The notes: a model not told the origin generated them from the letters alone. DNA of 33,466 nt from JBFMEX01 sp040752215 (GCA_040752215.1 JBFMEX010000064.1:1-33466), one strand, 5' to 3'. Numbered from the stretch's first letter, positions 23,979-33,064 are shown. Numbers and translations: made by a program.

Positions 23979-24764
23979 ATGCCGCGCTATCGCATCACCA
24001 TCGAGTACGACGGCACCCCGTTCGTCGGCTGGCAGCAGCAGGCCGAGGGCACGAGCGTGCAGGGGCGGCTGCAGCAGGCGATCCACGCCTTCTCCGGCGA
24101 GGAGGTCGGCGTGCGCGGCGCCGGGCGGACCGACGCCGGTGTGCACGCGCTTGGACAGGTCGCGCATTTCGACCTCGCGCGAGCCTGGGATCCCTACCGC
24201 ATCGCCGCCGCGCTCAACTTCCATCTGAAGCCCGACCCAATCGTGGTGCTGGCGTGCAGCGAGGCGGCGGCCGATTTCGATGCCCGCTTCAGCGCCACCT
24301 CGCGCCGCTACGTCTACCGCATCCTGGCGCGGCGCGCGCCCCCGGCGCTCGATCGCAATCGCGTATGGTGGGTGCCGTATGCGCTCGACTGGCAGGCCAT
24401 GCGGGCGGCGGCGGAGCACTTGGTCGGTCGGCACGATTTCACGACCTTCCGCGCCGCGCAGTGCCAGGCGCGATCGCCGATCAAGACGCTCGACCGATTG
24501 GAGGTGAGCGAGATGGGAAGCGAGATCCGCATCGAGGCGCGCGCGCGCTCCTTCCTGCACAATCAGGTGCGTTCGATGGTCGGCAGCCTGAAGCTCGTCG
24601 GAGAGGGAAGGTGGACGGCGGACATGCTCGCTGCCGCGCTCGCCGCCACCGACCGCGCGCGCTGCGGCGCGGTGGCACCGGCGGCCGGGCTCTACCTCGC
24701 CGAGGTCGGCTATGGAGCGCAGCCGAAGCCGCACGAGGCCGACGGGGACGACGACGAGGCTTAG
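23979..24764 (+). CDS. truA: tRNA pseudouridine(38-40) synthase
   Basis: This 261-residue enzyme converts U38-U40 in the tRNA anticodon arm to pseudouridine. The family motif GAGRTDAGVHA contains the catalytic Asp52. It opens MPRYRITIEYDGTPFVGWQ, and FLHNQVRSMVGSLKLVGEG is the conserved C-terminal motif. The last 15 residues are an acidic tail (EADGDDDEA). It converges on folE, 18 bases away. Confidence 0.97.
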   Translation: MPRYRITIEYDGTPFVGWQQQAEGTSVQGRLQQAIHAFSGEEVGVRGAGRTDAGVHALGQVAHFDLARAWDPYRIAAALNFHLKPDPIVVLACSEAAADFDARFSATSRRYVYRILARRAPPALDRNRVWWVPYALDWQAMRAAAEHLVGRHDFTTFRAAQCQARSPIKTLDRLEVSEMGSEIRIEARARSFLHNQVRSMVGSLKLVGEGRWTADMLAAALAATDRARCGAVAPAAGLYLAEVGYGAQPKPHEADGDDDEA

Positions 24765-24782
24765 CCCGTCGTCGGCGTATCG

Positions 24783-25406
24783 CTACTCCACCATGGCCAG
24801 GAACTCCTGGCGGGTGATCGCGCTGTCGCGGAAGCAGCCGAGCATGCGGCTCGTCACCATGTCGGTGCCGGGCTTCATGACGCCGCGCGTGGTCATGCAG
24901 TGGTGCTCGGCCTTGAGCACCACGCCGACGCCCTGCGGCTGCAGCACCTTGTCGATCGTGTTGGCGATCTGCGCCGTCATCTTCTCTTGGATCTGCAGCC
25001 GCTTGGAGTAGACCTCGACGACACGGGCGAGCTTCGAGATGCCGACCACGCGGCCGTTCGGGATGTAGGCGACCCAGGCCCGGCCGATGATCGGCGCCAT
25101 GTGGTGCTCACAGTGGCTCTCGAAGCGGATGCCTCTGAGCACGATCATCTCGTCGTAGCCCTCGATCTCCTCGAAGGTCTTGGCGAGAATGGTCTCCGGG
25201 TCCTCGCTGTAGCCACGGAAATATTCCTCATAGGCGCGTGCCACGCGCGCCGGCGTCTCGATCAGCCCGTCGCGGCGGGGGTCCTCCCCGGTCCAGCGGA
25301 TGATGGTGCGGATCGCCTCCTCGACATCGGTCCGGGTCGGCCGGTCCGCCCGGTGCTCCCCGGCCCTCACGATCCTGGCCTTGGCGTGCCGAACCGGCTT
25401 GTCCAT
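24783..25406 (-). CDS. folE: GTP cyclohydrolase I
   Basis: The 207-residue enzyme converts GTP to 7,8-dihydroneopterin triphosphate, the first step to folate, which also feeds the 10-formyl-THF used by Fmt nearby. The zinc ligands Cys99 and His102 lie in FESHCEHHMAPI, and Cys170 in AEHHCMTTRGV. YIPNGRVVGISKLARVV and QERMT-type helix (QEKMTAQIANTI) are canonical. ATG 25406 is preceded by AGGGAGA; a longer frame to 25478 adds an atypical N-terminus. No riboswitch-like leader was recognised in the 190 bases upstream. Confidence 0.97.
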   Translation of the reverse strand: MDKPVRHAKARIVRAGEHRADRPTRTDVEEAIRTIIRWTGEDPRRDGLIETPARVARAYEEYFRGYSEDPETILAKTFEEIEGYDEMIVLRGIRFESHCEHHMAPIIGRAWVAYIPNGRVVGISKLARVVEVYSKRLQIQEKMTAQIANTIDKVLQPQGVGVVLKAEHHCMTTRGVMKPGTDMVTSRMLGCFRDSAITRQEFLAMVE

Positions 25407-25596
25407 CGAAATCGTCTCCCTGGTGCTGGTCCCGATACGCATATCCCCGACTCCTAAATCGGCACAAGCGACGCCCACCGCAAGGGTGCGGCCGGGACGC
25501 CGGCCTGGCCACGCGCAGGGGACGATCGCCGGCTCGGTTGATCCCGATGCCGAGCTGTGGTTAACCAGTGCGGGTGGCGGCCGAGGGAAGGCTCAG

Positions 25597-26940
25597 GTGT
25601 TCACGAGCGAGGTCGATCGCCGGGCGGTCCCGCTGCGCGCGCGCGCCTGGGGCATGACGCTCGGATCGCTGCTGATGGCGCTGCTCGCCGCGGCGCTGGT
25701 GAGCGCGCGCACCATTCCGTTCCTGCTCGCGGTCGTGCTGGTCGGCTTCCTGCTGCGCGCGGCGCATGGCGGCTGGCTCGCCGACGTGGTGCATCGGCCG
25801 GGTCCGCTGCACATGTCGCTGGCGGCTTTGCTCGGCTGGTCGCTCATCACGACGCTGTGGAGCCTCGATGCCGCGCACGCGCTGACCAAGCTGCTGGTCG
25901 CGGCGACCGTCGTGCTCGGCGCAAGCGCCATTGTGGGGCTCTCGGCGCGTGAGACCCGGATCAACCTGTTGCACATCGCCGAAGGCATTTGGATCGGTCT
26001 CCTGATCGGCCTGTCCTATTTCCTCGTCGAGCTGCTGAGCGGGCAGGCGATCAAAATCTGGCTCTACAACTTCATCGACCTCTCACCGGCCGATCTGCCG
26101 CACGGCCATTACTTCCGCTGGCGCCGCGGCGACATCGTGCGCATCTCGCCGGTCGATCTCACCCGCAACGCCAGCTCCATCACGCTCGTGATGTGGGGTG
26201 CGATGCTAGCCGCGATAGGCTCGCTCGAGGGGCGGAGCGGCAAGATCGTCGCCGCCGTGATCGCATTGCTCGCAGTGGCGGTCGTCGCGCTCGGCACGCA
26301 GGAGACATCGAAGCTCGCCCTCGTCGTCGGCCTTGCCACTTTCGCCGCCGCACTGCTCTCCCGCGACTGGACTTGGCGGCTGATGGCCGCCGGATGGCTG
26401 TTCGCCTGCCTGCTGGTGATGCCGCTGGCGTTGGCGCTCCACAAGCTCGATTTGCACAACGCCTCGTTCGTGCCGAAGTCGGGCCAGCATCGCATCATCA
26501 TCTGGAACTACACCGCTGAGCGCGCGCTGCAGGCTCCGGTTCTCGGTATCGGAATGCACTCGACCCACGAGCTCGGCCCGAGCCTCAGATCGTCGACGCC
26601 GGCCGCCAAGGGCGAGACCCAGGCCCGTACCCTCTCGCGTCATGCGCACAACGTGTATCTGCAGACCTGGTTCGAGCTCGGCGCCGTCGGAGCGCTGCTG
26701 CTGGCCTTGACCGGGCTCGCCACGCTCTGGCTGGTGCGAGGTCTGCCGGCAGGCGCGCAGCCCTATGCATTGGCGACGTTCGCCTGTGCCGCGGTGCTCG
26801 GCGGCGCCAGCTACGGCATGTGGCAGATCTGGTACATGGCCATGTATGGCATGGCGTTCGTGATCATGGGGCTGGCCGTCCGCATCTACGCCAGTGGCCC
26901 GGCCCTCGCGCCGCCGCTGCCCCGCTCACCGCAGGCCTGA
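25597..26940 (+). CDS. O-antigen ligase/polymerase-like membrane protein
   Basis: The 447-residue protein has about ten to twelve hydrophobic helices, a large loop, and the Wzy_C-type signature HAHNVYLQTWFELGAVGA (His at bases 26641-26643) in the C-terminal third. Such proteins join polysaccharide or O-antigen to lipid A or polymerise repeat units in the inner membrane, with the active loop in the periplasm. Another His/Arg-rich loop precedes it (KSGQHRIIIWNYTAERAL). GTG 25597 is chosen for the GAGGGAAGG just upstream; no ATG is suitable, and the longer frame overlaps folE. No neighbouring polysaccharide operon is present, so the substrate is unknown. Confidence 0.82.
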   Translation: MFTSEVDRRAVPLRARAWGMTLGSLLMALLAAALVSARTIPFLLAVVLVGFLLRAAHGGWLADVVHRPGPLHMSLAALLGWSLITTLWSLDAAHALTKLLVAATVVLGASAIVGLSARETRINLLHIAEGIWIGLLIGLSYFLVELLSGQAIKIWLYNFIDLSPADLPHGHYFRWRRGDIVRISPVDLTRNASSITLVMWGAMLAAIGSLEGRSGKIVAAVIALLAVAVVALGTQETSKLALVVGLATFAAALLSRDWTWRLMAAGWLFACLLVMPLALALHKLDLHNASFVPKSGQHRIIIWNYTAERALQAPVLGIGMHSTHELGPSLRSSTPAAKGETQARTLSRHAHNVYLQTWFELGAVGALLLALTGLATLWLVRGLPAGAQPYALATFACAAVLGGASYGMWQIWYMAMYGMAFVIMGLAVRIYASGPALAPPLPRSPQA

Positions 26941-26966
26941 GCGGCGGAACGGCACGACGCGAGCGG

Positions 26967-28409
26967 CTACTTGCCGCCGAGCGGCAGTCCAGCCTCGTCG
27001 ACGAATGCGATGCGGATCATGTTGGTCGCACCCGGCGTGCCGAGCGGGATGCCGGCGGTGATCAGGATGCCCTCGCCGGCGCGCACGAACTCCTTCTCGA
27101 ACGCGATCAGACAGGCCTTGCGGACCATGTCCGACAGGTTTTCCGGATCCGCCGTCATCACCGACTGGATGCCCCACACGAGCGCGAGGCGGTGCGCGGT
27201 CGCCGGCACCGGCGTCAGCCCGATCACCGCGAGGCCGGGACGCTCGCGCGCGACGCGCAAGGCGGTCGAGCCGGTCGCCGTGTAGCAGACGATCGCGGCC
27301 AGCTTGACCGTGTCGGCGATAGTGTGCGCGGCCGCCGCGATGGCATCGTTGGGCGTCGGCTGCGGCGTGTACTCGGAGGCGTGCACGATCGAGGCGTAGC
27401 TCGGATCGCTCTCCACCTCGATGGCGATTCGGTCCATCATCTGGATCGCCTCGATCGGATACTGCCCGACCGCGGATTCGGCCGACAGCATGACCGCATC
27501 GGCGCCGTCGAATACGGCGGTCGCGACGTCCGACACCTCGGCACGAGTCGGCACCGGCGAGGCGATCATGCTCTCCAGCATCTGCGTCGCCACCACCACC
27601 GGCTTGCCGGCGGCGCGTGCCATGTGGGTGATGCGCTTCTGCAGCCCCGGCACCTTCTGGACCGGCATCTCGACGCCGAGATCGCCGCGCGCGACCATGA
27701 AGCCGTCGGCACTGGCGATGATCGCCTCGAGATCGTCGATCGCCGAAGGCTTCTCGATCTTGACCATCACCGCGGCGAGTCCGTCGACCTGCCGCTTGAT
27801 CGCGGCCACGTCGTCGGCCCGCTGCACGAACGACAGCGCCAGCCAGTCGATGCCGATGTCGATCGCATGCGCGAGGTCGGCCTGGTCCTTCTCGGTCAGC
27901 GGTCCGACCGGTAGCACGGTGTCGGGAAGCGAGATGCCCTTGCGGCTCGCCAGCGCTCCGCCGACGACCACCTCGGCGACCATTTCCGAGGGCTTCTGCT
28001 CGATGACGCGCATGCGGATCTTGCCGTCGTCGAGCAGCAGCGTATGGCCCGGCCGCACCGCCTCGATGATCTGCGGGTGCGGCAGATGAACGCGGCTCGC
28101 CGTGCCGGGCGCCTCGTCGCGGTCGAAGCGGAATATCGCGCCGGGTGTCAGCTCGACTCGCCCCGCCTCAAACGCACCGAGGCGAAACTTGGGTCCTTGC
28201 AGGTCGCACAGGATGCCGATCGGATGGGCGAACCGCTTGGACAGCGTGCGAACCGAGTAGACCAGCTCGCGCACCGCATCGTGCGAGGTGTGGCTCATAT
28301 TGATGCGGAACACGTCGGCGCCGGCGACGAACAGTCGCTCCAGCATCTCCGGCGACGAGGACGCCGGCCCCAGGGTGGCGACGATCTTGACCCGCCGGTT
28401 GCGCCTCAT
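26967..28409 (-). CDS. pyk: pyruvate kinase
   Basis: The 480-residue enzyme makes pyruvate and ATP from phosphoenolpyruvate and ADP. Visible features are MRRNRRVKIVATLGPASSS, FRINMSHTSHD, CDLQGPKFRLG, the catalytic Lys217 and metal ligand Glu219 in VKIEKPSAIDDLE, and ARGDLGVEMP at 240-249. The C-terminal regulatory domain is intact. The ATG overlaps the stop codon of the DUF1036 gene by four bases (ATGA), so translation is probably coupled. It is the last gene of the glycerate kinase-DUF1036-pyk operon. Confidence 0.98.
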   Translation of the reverse strand: MRRNRRVKIVATLGPASSSPEMLERLFVAGADVFRINMSHTSHDAVRELVYSVRTLSKRFAHPIGILCDLQGPKFRLGAFEAGRVELTPGAIFRFDRDEAPGTASRVHLPHPQIIEAVRPGHTLLLDDGKIRMRVIEQKPSEMVAEVVVGGALASRKGISLPDTVLPVGPLTEKDQADLAHAIDIGIDWLALSFVQRADDVAAIKRQVDGLAAVMVKIEKPSAIDDLEAIIASADGFMVARGDLGVEMPVQKVPGLQKRITHMARAAGKPVVVATQMLESMIASPVPTRAEVSDVATAVFDGADAVMLSAESAVGQYPIEAIQMMDRIAIEVESDPSYASIVHASEYTPQPTPNDAIAAAAHTIADTVKLAAIVCYTATGSTALRVARERPGLAVIGLTPVPATAHRLALVWGIQSVMTADPENLSDMVRKACLIAFEKEFVRAGEGILITAGIPLGTPGATNMIRIAFVDEAGLPLGGK

Positions 28410-28855
28410 TGACCCTTACCTCCCGCTTCGTCCGGATCGGTAAGGCGGATCGTCCATTCCTTGGCCTCGCCGGTATCGACCTCGAAAAATCCCGTGCGCT
28501 TATAGCCGCGATCGTTGCAGCTCTGAACCCCCCTGATCGCGAACGAGGCATCCTCCGTGCACATGAAGTTGGTGCCGACCCATTCTCCGCCGCGATCGTA
28601 GTCGACGGCGTGGACGTAGATGAAGCGGCTCGGTACCGGGCCCTTGAGCAGCGTCTCACAGGTCTGAGAGGCGATGTTCCACCAGCCCTCCGTGGCCCAG
28701 CCGGAGGGGTCCTGGTAGCCGATGGCGACGCCGACCCGGCTCGATGTGGAGTTGCAGAGCTTGAGGTCGGCCTCGGCCGCGCCGGCGAAGGCGAGCAGCG
28801 TCAGGCCGGTCGCTGCGGCTCGGCGGGCGGCATGGCGTGCGCGCAACCGCCACAC
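28406..28855 (-). CDS. exported DUF1036 protein
   Basis: The 149-residue product has a signal peptide (RRAAATGLTLLAFAGAAEA, cleavage near residue 29). The mature part shows the DUF1036 pattern: LKLCNSTSSRVGVAIGYQD, GWATEGWWNI, YVHAVDYDRGG and FMCTEDASFAI, with a CNDRGYKRTGFFEVDTG end. The function is unknown. GTG 28855 is chosen because GGAGG (28866-28862) lies six bases upstream and the signal peptide then starts cleanly; ATG codons at 28909 and 28894 have no ribosome binding site. It lies between glycerate kinase and pyk and overlaps pyk by four bases. Confidence 0.85.
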   Translation of the reverse strand: MWRLRARHAARRAAATGLTLLAFAGAAEADLKLCNSTSSRVGVAIGYQDPSGWATEGWWNIASQTCETLLKGPVPSRFIYVHAVDYDRGGEWVGTNFMCTEDASFAIRGVQSCNDRGYKRTGFFEVDTGEAKEWTIRLTDPDEAGGKGQ

Positions 28856-28935
28856 GGCCAGCCTCCACTCGGCGGAGCACACATCGTCGCGCATGGAGTT
28901 GTGCCGCATTGGTGGTCGCGCCCCGCATTCTCTCG

Positions 28936-30228
28936 TCACGGATCGACCAGCACCGCACGGAAGTCGTTGACGTTGGTCTGCGTCGGCCCGCATTCGACGA
29001 GACCGCTGACCGCACGGAAGAATCCAGTCGAGTCGTTGTTGGCGAGGAAGTTGGCGGCATTGAGGTTCAATTCGCCGGCGCGGGCCAGCGTCGACGGCAG
29101 GACCAGGGCGCCAGCCGGATCGTCCGCGTTGCCCCCACCGCCGTCGATGCCGTCGGTGTCGGCCGCCAGCGCGGCGATCCCGTCCGCGCCGCCGAGTGCG
29201 ATGGCGAGGCCGAGCGCGTACTCCTGGTTCGGGCCGCCGGCGCCGTTTCCGGTGACAGTGACGGTGAACTCGCCGCCGGACAGGATCGCCACCCGCTCAC
29301 CCTTCGCCTTGGCCGCCAGCGCCAGCGCGCCGTGCGCCTTGCCGACCTCGCGCGCCTCGCCCTCCAGCGCGTCGCCCAGCACCTCGACCCGGTAGCCGGC
29401 CGCGCGTGCGATCTCGGCGGCGGCGGCGAGCGAGGCCTTTGGCGCCGCGACGATTTTGTAGCTGGTGGAGGCGAGCCGCGGCTCGCCCGGCTTCAGCGTC
29501 TCGTTGGCGGGATCGGCCAGCGCGGCGGCGATCTCGTCCGGCGGCGTGATCCGGTAGCGATCGAGCACCGCGCGGGCATCGGCCAGCGTGGTCGGGTCGG
29601 CGACCGTCGGCCCGGAGCCGATCGCCGCCGGATCGTCGCCCGGCACGTCGGAGATGGCGAGCGTGACGAGGCGGGCCATATTCGCGGCCGCGGCGAGCTT
29701 GCCGCCTTTGATGCGCGAGAGGTGCTTGCGCACCGTGTTCATCTCAGAGATGCGCGCGCCCGACTTCAAGAGCTGGCGGGTCAGCGTCTGCTTGGCCTCG
29801 AAGCTGACCCCGTCGACGGGTGCCGCCCACAGCGCCGAGGCGCCGCCCGACATCAGCGCCAGCACCAGATCGCCCGGCCCCGCAGTCGCGACGAGCTCGA
29901 GGCTCCGTCTGGCGGCGGCCACAGAATGCGCGTCCGGCACCGGATGACCGGCCTCCACCACCCCGAGGACGCTGGTCGGCAGGCCGTAGCCATGGCGCGT
30001 GGTGACGAAACCGGCGATGCGGTCGGCCTGTCCCTTGGCCGCGTAATGGCGCTCGGTCGCCGCCGCCATCGCTGCGCACGCCTTGCCGGCGCCGACCACG
30101 ATCAGGCGTCCGCCGGCCGGGATCTCCGGCAGGTGCGGCGGCACGCACGCGCGCGGGTGCGCCACTTCCACAGCCCGCTCGTACATCCTGTTCAGCAGCG
30201 CCTGCTGGGCGGCGGCGGGGGTGGCCAT
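28936..30228 (-). CDS. glycerate 2-kinase (MOFRL/DUF4147 family)
   Basis: The 430-residue enzyme belongs to the DUF4147 plus MOFRL family (often named GckA or TtuD), which phosphorylates D-glycerate at O-2 to 2-phosphoglycerate. The N-terminal domain includes LIVVGAGKACAAMA, GHPVPDAHSVAAARRSLEL and LVLALMSGGASALW; the C-terminal MOFRL part has VAILSGGEFTVTVTGNGAGG, NQEYALGLAIAL and LAADTDGIDGGGGNADDPAG. Older annotations call it hydroxypyruvate reductase. GAGGAAA precedes ATG 30228. DUF1036 begins 80 bases after its stop, and pyk follows; its product feeds pyruvate kinase via enolase. Confidence 0.9.
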   Translation of the reverse strand: MATPAAAQQALLNRMYERAVEVAHPRACVPPHLPEIPAGGRLIVVGAGKACAAMAAATERHYAAKGQADRIAGFVTTRHGYGLPTSVLGVVEAGHPVPDAHSVAAARRSLELVATAGPGDLVLALMSGGASALWAAPVDGVSFEAKQTLTRQLLKSGARISEMNTVRKHLSRIKGGKLAAAANMARLVTLAISDVPGDDPAAIGSGPTVADPTTLADARAVLDRYRITPPDEIAAALADPANETLKPGEPRLASTSYKIVAAPKASLAAAAEIARAAGYRVEVLGDALEGEAREVGKAHGALALAAKAKGERVAILSGGEFTVTVTGNGAGGPNQEYALGLAIALGGADGIAALAADTDGIDGGGGNADDPAGALVLPSTLARAGELNLNAANFLANNDSTGFFRAVSGLVECGPTQTNVNDFRAVLVDP

Positions 30229-30408
30229 GGGGGTTTCCTCGGCGGGCTCTGTTTTGGCGCTGGTTTGCGGGATCGTCCGGGCGCCGTCAAGCGTCCGTTC
30301 TCGTGCCGCGATCGGGCCGCCGGAGCCGCTGCCGGGGCCGGCAGGACGCGTTGCCGCAGCCGCACCGGCGCATGGATCGTCACCGCTGCGGCGTGATAGA
30401 CAGACCCC

Positions 30409-31236
30409 ATGCTGAACCGTCCTGCCGCCGAGGCCGCACCCCACGTCGGCGCCGCGCTCGCCGAGAGTTACCGTGTCGTCGCAGGCCGCGCCGACGCCGG
30501 TCTGGTGATCCTCTGCGACCACGCTGAGAATGCGTTTCCGCTCGAGTACGGCACGCTCGGGCTGCCGCCGGCCGAGATCGCCCGCCACATCGCCTACGAC
30601 ATCGGTGCCGCCGGCATCGTCGAGCGGCTGGCGCGCGAGCTCGAGGCGCCGGCCGTGCTGTCGCGCTTCTCGCGCCTGCTGATCGATCTCAACCGCGGCG
30701 CCGACGACCCGACGCTGATCATGCGCTTCTCAGATGGCGCGGTGATCCCCGGCAACCGCCACCTCGACGATACCGAGCGCAAGCACCGCTTCGCGCGCTT
30801 CTACGAGCCCTATCACCGTGCGGTCACCGAGGTCGTCGACCGCTGCCAGTGCCATCACGCCATGCCGGTGCTTCTGTCGATCCACAGCTTCACCGAGGTA
30901 TGGCGCGGTGAGATCCGCCCATGGCAGGTCGGCGTGCTGTGGGACAGCGACCGCCGCCTCGCGGGGCCGATGATCGAGGAGTTGCTCGCCGAGGGCGATC
31001 TGCTGGTCGGCGACAACGAGCCCTACTCGGGCAAGCTGCAGGGCGACACGATGTGGCGGCACGGGACCATGCGCGGCCTGCCGCACGCGCTGATCGAGGT
31101 ACGCCAGGACCTGATCCGCGACGTTGCCGGACAAGCCGAGTGGGCGCACCGCCTCGCCCGCGTCCTGCGCCGCATCGCCGCCCGCCATGCCGAGCTCGGC
31201 CTCGACATCGCCAGCGCGGAGGCGGCCCACCGCTGA
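30409..31236 (+). CDS. N-formylglutamate amidohydrolase-family protein
   Basis: The 275-residue protein matches the family that removes formate from N-formylglutamate in histidine degradation, though many members act on unknown substrates. Metal-binding candidates are in VILCDHAENAFP, IDLNRGADDP and LLSIHSFTEVW; GDNEPYSGK and GLPHALIEVRQDLI are also characteristic. No other hut genes are nearby, so the physiological substrate is uncertain. There is no Shine-Dalgarno sequence before the ATG; a TGATAG at 30394-30399, nine bases upstream, could make the mRNA nearly leaderless. It is divergent from glycerate kinase. Confidence 0.85.
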   Translation: MLNRPAAEAAPHVGAALAESYRVVAGRADAGLVILCDHAENAFPLEYGTLGLPPAEIARHIAYDIGAAGIVERLARELEAPAVLSRFSRLLIDLNRGADDPTLIMRFSDGAVIPGNRHLDDTERKHRFARFYEPYHRAVTEVVDRCQCHHAMPVLLSIHSFTEVWRGEIRPWQVGVLWDSDRRLAGPMIEELLAEGDLLVGDNEPYSGKLQGDTMWRHGTMRGLPHALIEVRQDLIRDVAGQAEWAHRLARVLRRIAARHAELGLDIASAEAAHR

Positions 31237-31333
31237 TCGCGCCCGTCGTGCTCAGGGTCGCGCGCAGGGCTGGCCGGGCTCCGCTCGTTCCCTATATTGA
31301 GTCCTGTGGCTTCTACCGGCAGGAGTGACGACG

Positions 31334-31645
31334 ATGGCTGCAATCGACGACGAGGCGACGCGGACCGAGCTGGAGGCGGCGGCCTTCCGCCGGCTGGTCG
31401 AGCATCTGCGCACGCGCACCGACGTGCAGAACATCGACATGATGAATCTGGCCGGCTTCTGCCGCAACTGCCTGTCCAACTGGTATCAGGACGCGGCCAA
31501 GGCGAAGGGCATCGCGCTCGACAAGGACGCCGCCCGCGAGATCGTCTACGGCATGCCCTACAAGGAGTGGCAGGCGAAGTATCAGAAAGAGGCGAGCGCG
31601 GAAAAGCTCGCCGCGTTCGAGATCAACCGCCCGAAGGATCATTGA
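31334..31645 (+). CDS. DUF1244 family protein
   Basis: The 103-residue cytosolic protein contains NLAGFCRNCLSNWYQDAA and GMPYKEWQAKYQKEAS, which define DUF1244, a small helical alphaproteobacterial and gammaproteobacterial family. The paired Cys in FCRNC are conserved in the family as I recall; function is not established. AGGAG at 31321-31325 is eight bases before ATG 31334, which rules out the in-frame GTG at 31325 as the start. Confidence 0.9.
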   Translation: MAAIDDEATRTELEAAAFRRLVEHLRTRTDVQNIDMMNLAGFCRNCLSNWYQDAAKAKGIALDKDAAREIVYGMPYKEWQAKYQKEASAEKLAAFEINRPKDH

Positions 31646-31864
31646 GCCGCTCGAGCGACAGGGCCGGATCCTGCGGGTCTGATTCCAGCTGCGACCTTCG
31701 GTAATTTGGCCCACGGGTTAAGTCCGCAGGTGTGACCCCGGCGACGTCGGGATTCCCCCAACGGGAACAGGGAAACGCCGTGGCCCCGCGCCAATCTGTC
31801 TCTTGCGCGAACAGCGCTCTCTCACGATCTTGCGGGCTGGTCACAACGCCCGAGCTAATCCGCC
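31646..31864. other. intergenic gap with a decayed palindrome
   Basis: No gene is seen. At 31660-31686 the sequence matches the 27-bp palindrome in 21 of 27 positions, with the right arm better kept (GGGTCTGATTCC). A further partial match (CAGGTGTGACCCC) lies at 31727-31739, followed by GGGATTCCCCC, which recurs at 33176-33187. A TTGCGG (31830-31835) with GCTAAT (31854-31859), 18 bases apart, could drive the zinc ribbon gene. Confidence 0.5.
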
Positions 31865-32092
31865 ATGCCCATCTACGGCTTCACCTGCAACGCGTGCGGC
31901 AAGGAGTTCCAGACCCTGGTGCGCGCCTCCGACACGCCCACCTGCCCGGCCTGCGAGAGCCCCGACCTGTCGCGCCAGCTCTCACTGATCGCCCAGCCGG
32001 CGAAAGGCGGCGATGCCGGCGCTACCGGCGCTGCCTCCGACCTGCCGCCCTGCGCCTCCGGCGCCTGTTGCTTCGGCGGCGGGTGCGGGTGA
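31865..32092 (+). CDS. FmdB-type zinc ribbon protein
   Basis: The 75-residue protein has the FmdB zinc ribbon: MPIYGFTCNACGKEFQ with Cys8 and Cys11, then TCPACESPDLSRQ with Cys27 and Cys30. Such proteins are predicted to bind Zn and sometimes nucleic acid; the role is generally unknown. The C-terminus adds four more Cys (63, 68, 69, 74) in CASGACCFGGGCG, which could hold a second metal. There is no clear Shine-Dalgarno sequence, and a weak promoter sits directly upstream. Confidence 0.85.
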   Translation: MPIYGFTCNACGKEFQTLVRASDTPTCPACESPDLSRQLSLIAQPAKGGDAGATGAASDLPPCASGACCFGGGCG

Positions 32093-32161
32093 GCTACCTG
32101 CAGAGAGCTGCGAATGCGCGTCGACGGGCCGCGACCGGAGCCGTTCCGCCGGTGACGCCGG

Positions 32162-32485
32162 TCAATCGAACGACGGGCTGCTGTCGCCGCCGGAATCGTT
32201 CTCGCTGGCGCATGCGCCGCGGATGCGATTGTCCTGGCCGATCAGCCGGCAGATCTCGCGCTTGTGGCCCCAGTCCTTGCGCACCCGGGCCCCGGTCGTG
32301 CTGATGCCGAAATCGCGCGCGACTACCGCCAGATACTCGTCCTGGCAGTAGGGCGTCGCGAGCTCGCTGCCGGCGACGCGCTGGTAGCCGTTGCGGCACT
32401 CGATGGCCCCAGCGGGCGCGGCCAACGCCGAGATGGCGAGCGCTGTCGCGGCTGCGGCCGCAACTCTTTGGCCGGTGTGCACCAT
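32162..32485 (-). CDS. small exported Cys-containing protein
   Basis: The 107-residue product has a signal peptide (RVAAAAATALAISALAAPAG, cleavage before IEC). The mature part, ECRNGYQRVAGSELATPYCQ then DEYLAVVARDFGI and KREICRLIGQDNRIRGAC, has four Cys that could form two disulfides. Similar exported proteins occur in Hyphomicrobiales as I recall; no function is known. GAGG eight bases before ATG 32485 supports the start over the upstream ATG at 32530. Confidence 0.8.
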   Translation of the reverse strand: MVHTGQRVAAAAATALAISALAAPAGAIECRNGYQRVAGSELATPYCQDEYLAVVARDFGISTTGARVRKDWGHKREICRLIGQDNRIRGACASENDSGGDSSPSFD

Positions 32486-32767
32486 GTCTTGATCCTCGAG
32501 GCGCGATGACCCTTCCTCGCTCGAGGACATGGGTGCGGGTCACGATTCGATCAAGTCGACCGCCGCGAATCACGGCCATCCGTGCCGCGCACGCAAGAGG
32601 CTTCCCCACAGCTGCGTCAAAGCTCTGGATCAGTGCCGCTCCTCGCTTGTTCCGCCTCGGTGGCATCGCTAGCGTGCGGACCATGGCGCATGTCGAGCAG
32701 GGGGCGGCGTTCGGTTCCTTGGCATCGAGGCATGCGCACAATTCGAGACGAGAGTGGGGGATTGAGC

Positions 32768-33064
32768 ATGAGCACGCTGCAGGCTTCCGCGCAGAAGCAG
32801 CTGCGCCAGCTGGTCGAGCAGATCGAGCGGCTCGAGGAGGAGAAGAAGGCGCTTTCGGGTGACATCCGCGACAAGTACGCGGAGGCGAAAGCGGTCGGCT
32901 TCGACGTCAAGGCGCTGCGCACGATCGTCCGGATGCGCAAGAAGAGCAAGACCGAGCGGCAGGAGGAGGAAAGCATCCTCGAGGTCTACCTGCACGCGCT
33001 CGGCATGCTGGAGGATTCCGAGGCGCTCGACGCCATGGCCGACCGCATGGCCGCGGCCGAGTAG
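32768..33064 (+). CDS. gapR: GapR nucleoid-associated protein (DUF2312)
   Basis: The 98-residue helical protein contains QLRQLVEQIERLEEEKKAL, a coiled coil, followed by the basic segment FDVKALRTIVRMRKKSK and the C-terminal ESILEVYLHALG. This is the DUF2312/GapR family; in Caulobacter GapR binds overtwisted, AT-rich DNA ahead of replication and helps topoisomerases. GTGGGGGA precedes ATG 32768. The 282-base gap before it (shared with a divergent exported protein gene) has no other gene. Confidence 0.95.
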   Translation: MSTLQASAQKQLRQLVEQIERLEEEKKALSGDIRDKYAEAKAVGFDVKALRTIVRMRKKSKTERQEEESILEVYLHALGMLEDSEALDAMADRMAAAE

